Below, piece by piece: positions 21,089 through 29,569 of a stretch of 64,000 nucleotides of DNA. A program made the position numbers and the translations under genes. Source of the DNA: Citrobacter gillenii (lineage in GTDB: Bacteria > Pseudomonadota > Gammaproteobacteria > Enterobacterales > Enterobacteriaceae); the NCBI RefSeq assembly GCF_013337685.1, contig NZ_SUQN01000004.1, positions 248,001-312,000 on the forward strand, written 5' to 3'. Positions within the stretch are counted from its first letter, which is position 1, and each line of letters begins with the position of its first letter. The notes below the pieces were generated by a model. It was not told where the DNA came from and ran no database searches. It was given only the letters and a program-made list of their open reading frames with translations.

Positions 21089-21700
21089 TTAAAAAAGCGA
21101 TAAGCTTTGCCCAGTGTCCACTGGTGGTGGAGTGAAAGTGACGACGCGAATTTGATCCCCGAGCAGAAGAAACTTATCCAAGGAGAGCGGCGGTATGGTA
21201 GCAAAACCTGCGCGCCCCTTCCTTCTTGCAACGTCTCTCGCGTCCATAAGGATACGGCCTAACACGTTCATGCCATAAAAGTTACCTTCGGAGTCTTTAC
21301 TCGCCCCCCAAAATTGATCCTTCTCTGAGTGTTCAACGATGTCATGTTCACCAGTGCTATCCAAAAGAGCGAAAAATGTTTCCCAGTTCTGGCAAAGCTT
21401 AACGCAAACGCACCACTTCATAATCGAAACTCGATTCTTTTCCCAGCCTAAACGGGTCTTAGCTTCAAAGGATCTGGCAGTCTGCTTGGCTTCGTAGGGG
21501 TTGCCTTGAGTAATGATGGCTTTTTGGATCTCCGGGTAGTCTGGGTACCGGCATGCTTGATACAGTATTTCACTCGATTGGATTGGCAACCCATTGATTA
21601 ACAATGGGTAACCTTTAGCCATGTTGGAAAGACCACCCCATTTTTCGGTGGTTTTCCTGAAGGCTACTGTGTTCTTCAGTGGGTATAATCTATAGCTCAT
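21089..21700 (-). CDS. NADAR-domain protein (YbiA/RibX-like N-glycosidase fold)
   Basis: About 203 residues, almost all a NADAR domain: WGGLSNMA at 21-28, SEILYQACRYPDYPEIQ at 43-59, WGASKD at 131-136 and YGMNVLGRILMDAR at 142-155. NADAR proteins cleave N-glycosidic bonds of ribosylated compounds. Known members include riboflavin-pathway RibX and enzymes that remove ADP-ribose from guanine in conflict systems. I chose the ATG one base after the upstream stop (TGAcATG); an in-frame ATG at 21718 would overlap that gene by 17 bp. Either way it is coupled to the PRTase-like gene. Substrate unknown. Confidence 0.85.
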   Translation of the reverse strand: MSYRLYPLKNTVAFRKTTEKWGGLSNMAKGYPLLINGLPIQSSEILYQACRYPDYPEIQKAIITQGNPYEAKQTARSFEAKTRLGWEKNRVSIMKWCVCVKLCQNWETFFALLDSTGEHDIVEHSEKDQFWGASKDSEGNFYGMNVLGRILMDARDVARRKGRAGFATIPPLSLDKFLLLGDQIRVVTFTPPPVDTGQSLSLF

Positions 21701-21701
21701 G

Positions 21702-22721
21702 TCACACATTATACCCATTACGTCTCATAAGTGGATACCAGCAATCCAATGCTGGTTGCCGGGTTTCTTGATAAGTACCCCACCAAAAAGCCAGCGGTGC
21801 ATTGTTTGGACAATTTCTGAAAGTAAATATTGTGCCGCCAAACCCAACACCTCTAAATGTTGAAAAACCTAAAGGTTTTATCACAGGCCTTGGATTTTGG
21901 CTGTATCCAAGGATCGTAAATCCTATTCTAGTTAGAATAGCTTCAAACCTGTCACGTCGGTTTTCATCTGGAAAGATATTATTTGCTTCATATCCATTCC
22001 GATAGGTCCCTGTATAATTTTGTGTTTGTGTTGCCCATAAAGGCAAAGAAACACTTTCTGCTTTTGGCCAAAAAACTCCCGACCGATAGGAGTTACGAAG
22101 CTGATTCTCTATGCATACGAAATCCGCTTCAACGACACCAATCCGGATATTCCTATCGGAAAAATCACTTTCAAGTTGATCTTTAATTTTCCATTCGGAA
22201 AATGTGTGCATCGCCATAAAAGAAACATATATGCTTATATTTTCTAAATTGAAATGCTCTATAAACCAAGATAAATCATGTATCGCTTTTGCTCCTGAGA
22301 AGGAAACGTCATCTATATATACAAATTCGCTAAAAGAGTGAACCCATTGTTCGTTGGAATTTCTATATACGATGTTGATATCATCTTCTCGATAAGATTG
22401 AAGCAAATCCAAGTATTCATGCTGACTTGAGCCCTGCACTTGGATATCGAGAAAAGCTGCGTCGCTGAAAATTTGTTCGTTTCCATGATTATTAGCTGTA
22501 TGACTCGCTGCGTTGTGATAATCGCTCTCGCGAATATAAGCTAGCTCCAATAACCGATCAGTTTCTTCTAAAACAAACCGCCTATCGGCTGGATCGAATT
22601 GTTGGATCCAGCGACTCACATGCGCAATATTCATACCGCTTTGTGGCGGATGTCGATAGTCAGTGAGTTTGCTTGCAATTTGACCCATGAGATCTTCATC
22701 GGTGATACCATTGTCACACAT
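21702..22721 (-). CDS. Phosphoribosyltransferase-like protein (PRTase-CE type), partner of NADAR
   Basis: A 339-residue soluble protein with an AGGAAA ribosome site. Residues 134-146 read VYIDDVSFSGAKA. This resembles the PRPP-binding loop of phosphoribosyltransferases (hydrophobic strand, two acidic residues, then a small-residue loop). The best fit is the PRTase-CE group described in conflict and RNA-repair contexts, but I assign it from this one motif and from context. The C-terminal part has no motif I recognise. Composition is AT-rich compared with the flanking core, and the gene lies in an integrase-bearing element directly upstream of a NADAR gene. This suggests a two-gene immunity or repair module. 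Confidence 0.6.
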   Translation of the reverse strand: MCDNGITDEDLMGQIASKLTDYRHPPQSGMNIAHVSRWIQQFDPADRRFVLEETDRLLELAYIRESDYHNAASHTANNHGNEQIFSDAAFLDIQVQGSSQHEYLDLLQSYREDDINIVYRNSNEQWVHSFSEFVYIDDVSFSGAKAIHDLSWFIEHFNLENISIYVSFMAMHTFSEWKIKDQLESDFSDRNIRIGVVEADFVCIENQLRNSYRSGVFWPKAESVSLPLWATQTQNYTGTYRNGYEANNIFPDENRRDRFEAILTRIGFTILGYSQNPRPVIKPLGFSTFRGVGFGGTIFTFRNCPNNAPLAFWWGTYQETRQPALDCWYPLMRRNGYNV

Positions 22722-23146
22722 CGACTTTTCCTATCATTAAAGTTCAAAAATTCAGAATACTCCTAAAATAAATAAATAAAACTACTAGAATTCATTATGT
22801 TAACAAAAATCACATTTTGTAATCTTCATCAGTGTTTATGGAGCGAGCATGGCTCAGAGCCACAACAGGAGATTCACATGATCAGACCATGCATCGAAAC
22901 CGTGGAGAGCTTTTTGGGCGAATAGCTTTGTGCGCGGGACATAGCCTGGCAGTCGAATCGGTAATTCCTTTACATAGTCGTGTTTACGTGAACGCTCATA
23001 CGGCGGCGCGGAGAAGTGCAGGATGGTCGAAGCAACCTGCCGCGTTGATCGCTTCCCATTAATCGCTAACAGCCAATCTATACTGTTCGCCCATGCAGGG
23101 GTTAGTCAGTTCACATATGAACTGCCGGCAGATATCCTCTACCACC
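22722..23146. other. Gene-poor interval inside the element
   Basis: Upstream of the PRTase-like gene is AT-rich sequence likely to hold its promoter. From about 22830 to 23100 the composition changes to a more GC-rich core-like stretch. Short open frames exist on both strands, but none has a convincing ribosome site or recognisable protein. It looks like a decayed fragment of an older gene. Confidence 0.4.
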
Positions 23147-23170
23147 AAAAAAACCCGCAGAAGCGGGTTC
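23147..23170 (-). terminator. Terminator downstream of the cupin gene
   Basis: On the minus strand the stem AACCCGC/GCGGGTT with a four-base loop is followed by seven Ts. It is almost the same as the terminator at 21027-21050. Confidence 0.8.
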
Positions 23171-23272
23171 AAAATTATGGACAGATTCAGCCAAACGTCC
23201 GCAAGTGTTCTATGAACTGCACAAAATTCATTATTACAAATACAATCTGTTGAGTATCACTAACTTTATTAG

Positions 23273-23722
23273 CTAATCATGTTCGGGCTTACTTCGAAGA
23301 GGTGAGAGAACATCGCCATTATGAGGCGCACCGCATTGCACACCATAATCTACTAAAGCTGTATATCCATCTTCAGTTGTCAACTCATACTCAACGCCTT
23401 CAGGTATAAGTATCCAGTCACCCTCTTCGTATTTAACCCCATTTAATAATACTGATCCTTTCAAGAAAAAACGAAATACAGGCTCATCATGTGAGTGTGG
23501 TACGACCTTCACACCTGGAGCCACAGTCGTAACAGAAAGCAATCTAAACATTTTAAAATCTATCGGGATTAGAGATTTATCAATACGATTAGGTATGACA
23601 GTTAATGGGTGTAATTTTGCCCAATTAGTTATTGATTTGCTTGATATAATTTCTGTGACTTTTTTTGGGTCATACATCATTTTCCAGTTAATTTTATCAA
23701 CACGATCCTTCATACTCGGCAT
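23273..23722 (-). CDS. Single-domain cupin protein
   Basis: A 149-residue protein whose C-terminal half is a cupin barrel: VVPHSHDEPVFRFFLKGSVLL, then GDWILIPEGVEYEL. The metal-ligand pattern HSHxE/D...F is only partly conserved. The N-terminal 60 residues are lysine-rich and unmatched. The gene is strongly AT-rich and was probably brought in with the element. No function can be assigned. It lies between the integrase and the PRTase-like/NADAR pair and has its own terminator. Confidence 0.65.
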   Translation of the reverse strand: MPSMKDRVDKINWKMMYDPKKVTEIISSKSITNWAKLHPLTVIPNRIDKSLIPIDFKMFRLLSVTTVAPGVKVVPHSHDEPVFRFFLKGSVLLNGVKYEEGDWILIPEGVEYELTTEDGYTALVDYGVQCGAPHNGDVLSPLRSKPEHD

Positions 23723-23975
23723 AGGACGCCCTCTTATCAGAATTTTATGATATATGCTGTGAATAGTTGTTGAGGATATAACATCCTCAAAATAAGTATC
23801 ATCTATATTTATAAAACTTCAACTATATGCTAACAAATCACGTCACTATATTATTAGCTATTATGAAATGTGACACTACGCATCGTTTATTTGCGTTCTT
23901 CTGGATAACTCCTGCCCACCTATCCATCACCGAGTTACTGGCTTGCTTTCGCATTCAGGTAGTGCAGGAGCTGTA

Positions 23976-25256
23976 ATGTCTTTTCCAACTGGTGTTGAAA
24001 TCCATAACGGCAAAATCCGTATAACTTTCACCTACCGCGGCAAGCGTTGTCGCGAGGTGCTGAAAGGTTGGGTGAACACCCCTGCAAACATCAAAAAGGC
24101 CGGAAACCTGCGAGCGCTGATCGTCAGCGAAATCCAGATGGGAGAGTTTGACTATTCCCGGCGGTTCCCTGAGTCGAAAGCCGTTCAGAAATTTACGTCT
24201 ACCCGCGTGGCGTATACCTGGGGCGATCTCAACGAAATGTGGCTGGCCGCCAAAGAGGAGGACGTTTCAAGGAATACTATGACGCGACTGCTTGCCCAGC
24301 TCAGAACGATAAATCGAATTATCGGGGAGAATACGCTGATTGCAGACATAACCCACAGCGACATGCTGCGGTACAGGAAGGAACTTTTACGGGGAGAGAG
24401 CTTTTACGCGGAAGGAAACAAACGGAAAAAAACGGGCCGCAGTGTTAATACAGTTAACGACTATATCTCTGTGGTCTGCCAGATGCTGCGCTTTGCTCAT
24501 CGCAGCCGGTTCATTACCGATAAGCCTTTCGAGCACATCACGAAACTGCACAAAGACAGGAAAAAGCCTGACCCGTTGCAGCGGGATGAATACGCCACCA
24601 TGATGCTGGCGATAAGTGGACAGGATCGGAATCTTTGGCAGTTCGCGATGAACGCCGGACCGCGCCACGGTGAGATTGCTGCGCTCGCATGGGATGATGT
24701 TGATCTTGAATCAGGTAAGGTTCATATCCAGCGCAACCTGACTGCACAGGGCGATTTTGTCCCACCCAAAACAAAAGCAGGCGACCGGGTGCTCAACCTT
24801 ATCGCCCCTGCTCTCGATGCGCTGCGTGCACAATATGCGCTCACAGGCCATTTGCCAGAAACCGAAATCGTACAACATTTCAGAGAGTACGGAAGCACGA
24901 AAGTTCAGAAACATCGCTTCGTTTTTCTGCCTGGCCTGAAAACAAAAAACCCGGGGAAATTTTTTTCCACGCAGTCGATATCAGACCGATGGGATGTTTG
25001 CGTTGAGAAAGCGGGCATTCGCCGCCGGGCTCCGTATCAGTCCCGACATACTTTTGCATGCTGGTCTCTGGCCGCAGGCGCAAACCCGTCGTTCATCGCC
25101 AGCCAGCTCGGGCACGAAGATGCAGAAATGGTCTACCGCGTGTACTCAGCCTGGATCAAGGAATTCGACGGCGAACAGGTCGAGCTGCTAAACCAGCGTT
25201 TAGGGTTTGCCCCCAATACGCCCCAGGAAAGAAAAATCATAAAAATAAACGAGTAG
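23976..25256 (+). CDS. Tyrosine recombinase (phage-type integrase)
   Basis: A 426-residue lambda-type integrase. It has an N-terminal arm-binding domain (GVEIHNGKIRITFTYRGKR), a core-binding SAM-like domain at about 80-190, and a catalytic domain. Catalytic residues visible are the first Arg in GPRHGEIAAL, the RHT of QSRHTFACW, the His of LGHEDAEM and the nucleophilic Tyr in VYRVYSAW. An in-frame start exists at 23943, but GCAGGAG favours 23976. The gene ends 28 bp from the right attachment core, and its own 3' end carries one arm-type repeat. It should catalyse insertion into, and excision from, the frmR operator. Confidence 0.93.
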   Translation: MSFPTGVEIHNGKIRITFTYRGKRCREVLKGWVNTPANIKKAGNLRALIVSEIQMGEFDYSRRFPESKAVQKFTSTRVAYTWGDLNEMWLAAKEEDVSRNTMTRLLAQLRTINRIIGENTLIADITHSDMLRYRKELLRGESFYAEGNKRKKTGRSVNTVNDYISVVCQMLRFAHRSRFITDKPFEHITKLHKDRKKPDPLQRDEYATMMLAISGQDRNLWQFAMNAGPRHGEIAALAWDDVDLESGKVHIQRNLTAQGDFVPPKTKAGDRVLNLIAPALDALRAQYALTGHLPETEIVQHFREYGSTKVQKHRFVFLPGLKTKNPGKFFSTQSISDRWDVCVEKAGIRRRAPYQSRHTFACWSLAAGANPSFIASQLGHEDAEMVYRVYSAWIKEFDGEQVELLNQRLGFAPNTPQERKIIKINE

Positions 25257-25283
25257 AATCAGCAACCTGAGAGACTCACCCTC

Positions 25284-25327
25284 TACTATAGGGGGGTATG
25301 GTATTTCATTTAATAGCCCCGTGTAAA
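25284..25327 (-). promoter_or_regulatory. Right attachment site (attR) and displaced ancestral frmR promoter
   Basis: The 16-mer TACTATAGGGGGGTAT (25284-25299) repeats the core at 18557-18572, and the next bases also agree (TAT, one change, GTAT). On the minus strand a -10 TACCAT (25298-25303) and a -35 TTTACA (25322-25327) are again exactly 18 bp apart. This is the same architecture as the working frmR promoter at the left border. The simplest reading is that this was the original upstream half of the frmR promoter before integration. It now points into the 3' end of the integrase gene, antisense to it. Confidence 0.65.
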
Positions 25328-25439
25328 CGGTGAAATTTATGGGGTCATGAGGAGAGGCGCCATTGACCACCAGTATCGGGTAATTAAATAAATGCGAGGC
25401 GTCTCCAGAAAATAAATAACATCTCCCTGTTTTATACAA

Positions 25440-26702
25440 TCAACTCACCCGCAGCAAATCCGCAAAACGCGTGGTATATCGTGGGGATAGCATTCCTCGT
25501 TTCATTTTCCACTGCTGTTCTATTCCCTGCCCGGCAAACCAGAGCGTTCCGCGCCCTTCTTTATTGAGCCGATCCACCACGGTCATCAACTCCGCGCTGT
25601 TGCGTCGAGGGCCATTGTCATCAAACAGATTCAACTGTGCCACGCCTGAACTGAAAAAATCCCCCAGCATCACGCCCGCTTTTTGATAGCGCAGTCCGTC
25701 CCGCCAGATAACGTCCAGGCAGCGTGTTGCCGCATTGATAATATCCCGACTATCCTGGGTGGGGATCAGCAATTTGGTCGACGCGCTATTAGCATAATAA
25801 GGTTCATTCGGGGCAAATGGACTGGTTTTAATAAACGCAGAGATAAACTGACAATACTGGTGTTCCCCGCGCAATTTTTCTGCTGCACGCGCGGCATAAG
25901 CGCAAATCGCCTCCCGCATGGCGTTGTAATCCGTGAGCCTCTCACCAAACGATCTTGAGCAGATGATTTCCTGCTTCACCGCTGCAAACTCTTCAAAACC
26001 CAGGCAGGGTTCACCGCGTAGTTCACGTACGGTACGCTCCAGTACCACGCTGAAATGCTTGCGGATAACGTCAGTGTGGGTATCCGCCAGATCCAGCGCA
26101 CTCTTGATACCCATCGCGTCGAGTTTCTTGCTGGTACGGCGACCAACGCCCCAAACATCATCGACCGGAAGCGCCGCCATCAGCTTACGCTGGCGTTCCC
26201 TGTTCGAGAGGTCCACTACGCCGCCCGTCTGCTGTTGCCACTTTTTGGCCGCATGGTTCGCCAGCTTCGCGAGGGTTTTGGTGGGCGCAATACCTACGCC
26301 GACGAGCAGATGTGTGCGCTTGTGCAGCGTGTGTCGAATTTCACGTCCAAACGCCGCCAAATTGCAGCAATTCCTGACTCCAGAGAGATCGCAAAACGCC
26401 TCATCAATTGAGTAGATCTCCACCCGTGGCGCGATCTCTTCCAGGGTGGTCATCACCCGCTGGCTCATATCGGCGTACAGTTCATAGTTGCTGCTGAAGG
26501 TAACAATCCCGTGCCGGCGGAAAATTTCTTTCTGTTTGAAATAAGGTGCGCCCATTGTTACCAGCCCTTTGGCTTCGGCGCTGCGGGCAATGACGCAGCC
26601 GTCGTTATTCGATAGAACCACCACCGGGCGGCCTTTCAAATCCGGGCGAAACACGGTCTCACAGCTGGCATAGAATGCATTTACATCACAGAGCGCAAAC
26701 AT
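25440..26702 (-). CDS. umuC: UmuC, catalytic subunit of DNA polymerase V
   Basis: A 420-residue Y-family polymerase matching E. coli UmuC (422). The catalytic DVNAFYASCE and YSIDEAFCDLSG blocks (metal-binding acids) are intact, as are the helix-hairpin-helix region and little finger. I chose the ATG at 26702, which gives the E. coli N-terminus (MFALCDVNAF). An in-frame GTG at 26708 overlaps the umuD stop. With UmuD' it performs SOS translesion synthesis. It is the second gene of the umuDC operon, two bases after umuD. Confidence 0.95.
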   Translation of the reverse strand: MFALCDVNAFYASCETVFRPDLKGRPVVVLSNNDGCVIARSAEAKGLVTMGAPYFKQKEIFRRHGIVTFSSNYELYADMSQRVMTTLEEIAPRVEIYSIDEAFCDLSGVRNCCNLAAFGREIRHTLHKRTHLLVGVGIAPTKTLAKLANHAAKKWQQQTGGVVDLSNRERQRKLMAALPVDDVWGVGRRTSKKLDAMGIKSALDLADTHTDVIRKHFSVVLERTVRELRGEPCLGFEEFAAVKQEIICSRSFGERLTDYNAMREAICAYAARAAEKLRGEHQYCQFISAFIKTSPFAPNEPYYANSASTKLLIPTQDSRDIINAATRCLDVIWRDGLRYQKAGVMLGDFFSSGVAQLNLFDDNGPRRNSAELMTVVDRLNKEGRGTLWFAGQGIEQQWKMKRGMLSPRYTTRFADLLRVS

Positions 26703-26704
26703 TC

Positions 26705-27121
26705 TCACCCCGTCGATTTGACGATAAAAGTCACAACACCAAAGATATCGAGCGTATCTTCACTGCTGATCCGAATCGGTGACCAGGCGCGGTTCATCGG
26801 ATTAAGCTGCACGGTAGGTCTGAGCTGGAGACATTTTACTGTAAACTCACCGTCCACCGCGGCAATCACAATATCCCCGTGAGCGGCGGTTCTGGCGCTG
26901 TCAACAATCAACAGATCGCCCTCATTGATCCCGGCATCAACCATCGAATCGCCTGCCGCTTTCACAAAGTAGGTCGCGCTGGGGTGCTTGATCAACAAGG
27001 CATTCAGATCAATACGCTGCTCCACGTAGTCCTGTGCCGGGCTGGGGAACCCGCACGCGACAACATCACTGAAAAGGGGTAGCGCGATCGCCTCGCGCGG
27101 TTCTGAAGGTCTGTACAACAT
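26705..27121 (-). CDS. umuD: UmuD, SOS polymerase V processivity/regulatory subunit
   Basis: A 138-residue LexA-like S24 peptidase. Self-cleavage occurs at the Cys-Gly of ACGFPSPA (C23-G24 with this start). The catalytic serine is in [10 protein letters not shown] and the lysine in DGEFTVK. RecA-stimulated cleavage gives UmuD', which joins UmuC to form Pol V. The adjacent ATG at 27124 would restore the E. coli numbering (C24-G25). A near-consensus LexA box lies about 20 bp upstream. Confidence 0.95.
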   Translation of the reverse strand: MLYRPSEPREAIALPLFSDVVACGFPSPAQDYVEQRIDLNALLIKHPSATYFVKAAGDSMVDAGINEGDLLIVDSARTAAHGDIVIAAVDGEFTVKCLQLRPTVQLNPMNRAWSPIRISSEDTLDIFGVVTFIVKSTG

Positions 27122-27139
27122 CATGACGCATCCCTCACA

Positions 27140-27159
27140 TACTGTTTTTATATACAGTA
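27140..27159 (-). promoter_or_regulatory. LexA box of umuDC
   Basis: TACTGTTTTTATATACAGTA is a 20-bp SOS box with perfect CTGT/ACAG half-sites. It differs at only two positions from the consensus TACTGTATATATATACAGTA, which predicts tight LexA repression. Confidence 0.92.
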
Positions 27160-27331
27160 GTTGTAGTGAAGCATGCAATCAAGTGATGGGAAGACGGGCG
27201 CTGTTTATTGCTTAACCACCTCACGTGTAAGTATGGGTTGCGGTTAAAAATATCGGTTTTGTAAATTATTTCGGGAGGCCCAAATGTTGACGTTTTTTCA
27301 GCCAACCACACCACCGCTGCGCTGAATTTAA

Positions 27332-28438
27332 CTATTTCTGAAACCGTTCACGTTGTGTTTTATCCGCCTCTTCTGCCTGGTTTGCCAACGGCTGGAATTG
27401 AGCCGGACCATAAAATACTTTTGGTAAAGGAAGTGATTCCATCGACGTTCCCGGATATATTTGCAATTCCCCCAGTCGAGACAACTGATACCCCAACACC
27501 ACGGCGGGCATTGTGAGCATATAAGGTGCCGTTTTTTCGTAAGAGACCGGGGTCGGTAAGCGATTGTGGTCGAGATTATAATTACGCTTCAGCACCAGAA
27601 ATTTATCAGGCACCCTGCGTTTGCTATTCCACCAGTCACCGTCCAACTCACGAAACTTTCTTTCGGTTTCGGTTCCGGTGACCACCCCGAGCTGCAATAG
27701 CGCATGGCGCAGCTCACCGTCCATCGCGGCGTTATAAGCATCGATAGTTTCTGCTTTTCCTTGCAAAATCACGTTGATGGCAAGCCGTGCCCCCAAAAGA
27801 TTTGAATATAAATCTTCCGGTGAAAATGCAGATATCTCTTCGGAAAATCCGGGAACAGACTGAAAACCGTACCATTGTGCAATTTCGTGCCACTGTGCCA
27901 ACTGAAACGCCAGATGGCCTGCCAGCCAGGCCGCCAGGGTATAGCGCTGGGACAGTGAAGACGGCGGCGTAAATGCCAAGAGCTGCACTCGGCGAACGCC
28001 CAACTCTTCACTGTAGAAATAACGCCAGCGCTGACCCAGTTTGGGAAGAATACGCGAGAAAATATAGAACGTATTATCCGCCGTATCGCGAACATGGGCG
28101 ATATCAATAAACCCACCGCGATGGGTATAAATAAGACCGCTTTTTTCTGCGCTGAGCCCGACAATATTCTTCACGGCACCCAGCGCACTATCGTTATAAT
28201 GATGGCTACCCAGCGTATCCAGAGTCAGGACGTTGCCAATCTGGTAAACCGGAATCGGGACCCCAACCGCTCGGACGTGAAGATCATAGCCAAACGCACA
28301 GCAAGGACGTAACGACTCCGGCGGCGAAAGCTGACTGACGACCGGGTAAACCTGGCGCGCGTGCTTTATCGGAAACAGGTCCCCTTCTGCACAGGCCAAA
28401 CCCGCCACCAACCACAAAAACATTAACCCTTTACGCAT
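27332..28438 (-). CDS. DUF4056 exported protein, last gene of envelope operon
   Basis: A 368-residue protein with a cleavable signal (about 17 residues, ending ACA). The body resembles DUF4056, including the GGFIDIAHVRDTADNT block near residue 107 that carries potential His/Asp ligands. Its start follows the stop of the upstream barrel gene with no gap, so it is translated from the same message. The family has no known function. Context places it in the periplasm, working with two Omp85-like barrels and a mechanosensitive channel. Confidence 0.75.
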   Translation of the reverse strand: MRKGLMFLWLVAGLACAEGDLFPIKHARQVYPVVSQLSPPESLRPCCAFGYDLHVRAVGVPIPVYQIGNVLTLDTLGSHHYNDSALGAVKNIVGLSAEKSGLIYTHRGGFIDIAHVRDTADNTFYIFSRILPKLGQRWRYFYSEELGVRRVQLLAFTPPSSLSQRYTLAAWLAGHLAFQLAQWHEIAQWYGFQSVPGFSEEISAFSPEDLYSNLLGARLAINVILQGKAETIDAYNAAMDGELRHALLQLGVVTGTETERKFRELDGDWWNSKRRVPDKFLVLKRNYNLDHNRLPTPVSYEKTAPYMLTMPAVVLGYQLSRLGELQIYPGTSMESLPLPKVFYGPAQFQPLANQAEEADKTQRERFQK

Positions 28439-29569
28439 TCAGAAAGCCTCCGCAACCTGAAAATAAAAACCGGCACTTTCTTTACCAAACCCCAGATCCA
28501 GACGCACGTTCATCGCGGGCTTCACTTCAAACCGATATCCCACGCCTGCCGTGGGTAACAACGGATGATCGTCCAGCGCGCTGATGTTTTTTCCCAGCGT
28601 CCCGGCACCCAGCCACAATACATATCCGTGTCGCCAGTTCAGCTTTCGTCGGTACTCTACCTGCCCACTGACAACATCGTTGTCCCGGTAGCGGCCCTGA
28701 TAATAGCCACGCATCCGCCGATCGTCGCCAGCCATCGACAACCGATCCCAGGGAACATCCCCTCGCGTAAAACGGCCCCAGAGATCAAAGGCCAGTACCG
28801 TTTTTTCATTCAGTAAGTGGTAGTAATCGTATTGCCACTCGGTTGCGTTGAAATGGGTGTCAGACCCTACCGATGGATCGAACCAGGTGTATTCCACTTT
28901 AAAGAACTGTCCTCGTTGCGGGCGAGTGATCGCATCGCGAGAATCGTAATTCAGGCTGATACTGGCACCCGATGCAAGTGAGGAGGACTGCGCGTCATAG
29001 CGTGTAAAGGTGTCATCCGCGCGGGGATCATCAATAGTCGCGTGCAACGTTGAAAAGTCCCAACCGGCGCCAAGATAAAGATTTTTAACGACCTCCCGCA
29101 TAATAATCGGATGCACGCGGATGGCGTTATTGGTGTACTCCTGCTCATTGCCCTGCGCCGCATCGTAGCCAATGCCCCAGAAACCAGTCGGCACTCTGTT
29201 CACCGAACCGTCAACAAACAGTCGCCAACGATCGTCAGTAAAAAAGGTGTAACTGCTTAACCCAATCCCTAGTGCACCGCTGCTACTGACATAGCCGGTA
29301 AAAGACAGCGACGAGTTCTGGGTGGTTTTATCATTGGGATCGACCCGATAAATTCCCGCCACGGCCATCCCCAGACCCAGCCTGAGTTCAGGGGTATAAA
29401 ACGGGCCCGGCAACACGCTCCAGTTAACGCCCTTCTGCGGATCATAGTGGTTATCGGCCCCCAGGCCGGAAAGCAGTTTATCTACTGATTTTTGATCCAG
29501 CGCTACTGCCGCCGAAGGCCAGGCGGTCAGCGTCAGTGACAATGTCAGCATGATGCGATGGGGTCTCAT
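28439..29569 (-). CDS. Omp85/BamA-like outer-membrane barrel without POTRA domains
   Basis: A 376-residue protein with a signal peptide (cleavage near AVA). Most of the rest is alternating beta strands ending in a C-terminal phenylalanine. Residues 285-296 read RMRGYYQGRYRD, a match to the conserved L6-loop motif (R-G-F/Y) of Omp85 barrels. No POTRA repeats fit in the short N-terminal part, so it is a barrel-only member. It overlaps the upstream barrel gene by one base (TGATG) and abuts the DUF4056 gene. Its role could be channel-forming or lipid-related; this is not known. Confidence 0.8.
   Translation of the reverse strand: MRPHRIMLTLSLTLTAWPSAAVALDQKSVDKLLSGLGADNHYDPQKGVNWSVLPGPFYTPELRLGLGMAVAGIYRVDPNDKTTQNSSLSFTGYVSSSGALGIGLSSYTFFTDDRWRLFVDGSVNRVPTGFWGIGYDAAQGNEQEYTNNAIRVHPIIMREVVKNLYLGAGWDFSTLHATIDDPRADDTFTRYDAQSSSLASGASISLNYDSRDAITRPQRGQFFKVEYTWFDPSVGSDTHFNATEWQYDYYHLLNEKTVLAFDLWGRFTRGDVPWDRLSMAGDDRRMRGYYQGRYRDNDVVSGQVEYRRKLNWRHGYVLWLGAGTLGKNISALDDHPLLPTAGVGYRFEVKPAMNVRLDLGFGKESAGFYFQVAEAF

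Noticed and set aside
21089-21700. NADAR protein as ordinary YbiA/riboflavin enzyme
   Set aside because: It differs strongly from the core enzyme in composition, is coupled to a PRTase-like gene and lies in a mobile element; a housekeeping role is unlikely, though not excluded.
22832-23253. Two plus-strand open frames of 76 codons each in the element
   Set aside because: They have no family resemblance or good start signal, and the second runs across a terminator hairpin.
25200-25439. A 79-codon minus-strand frame crossing the right attachment site
   Set aside because: It overlaps the end of int and the duplicated core; it has no motif and its sequence is explained by the attachment site and the stranded promoter.
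25440-27159. umuDC as cargo of the integrative element
   Set aside because: The right attachment core lies before umuC, so umuDC is outside the duplicated borders.
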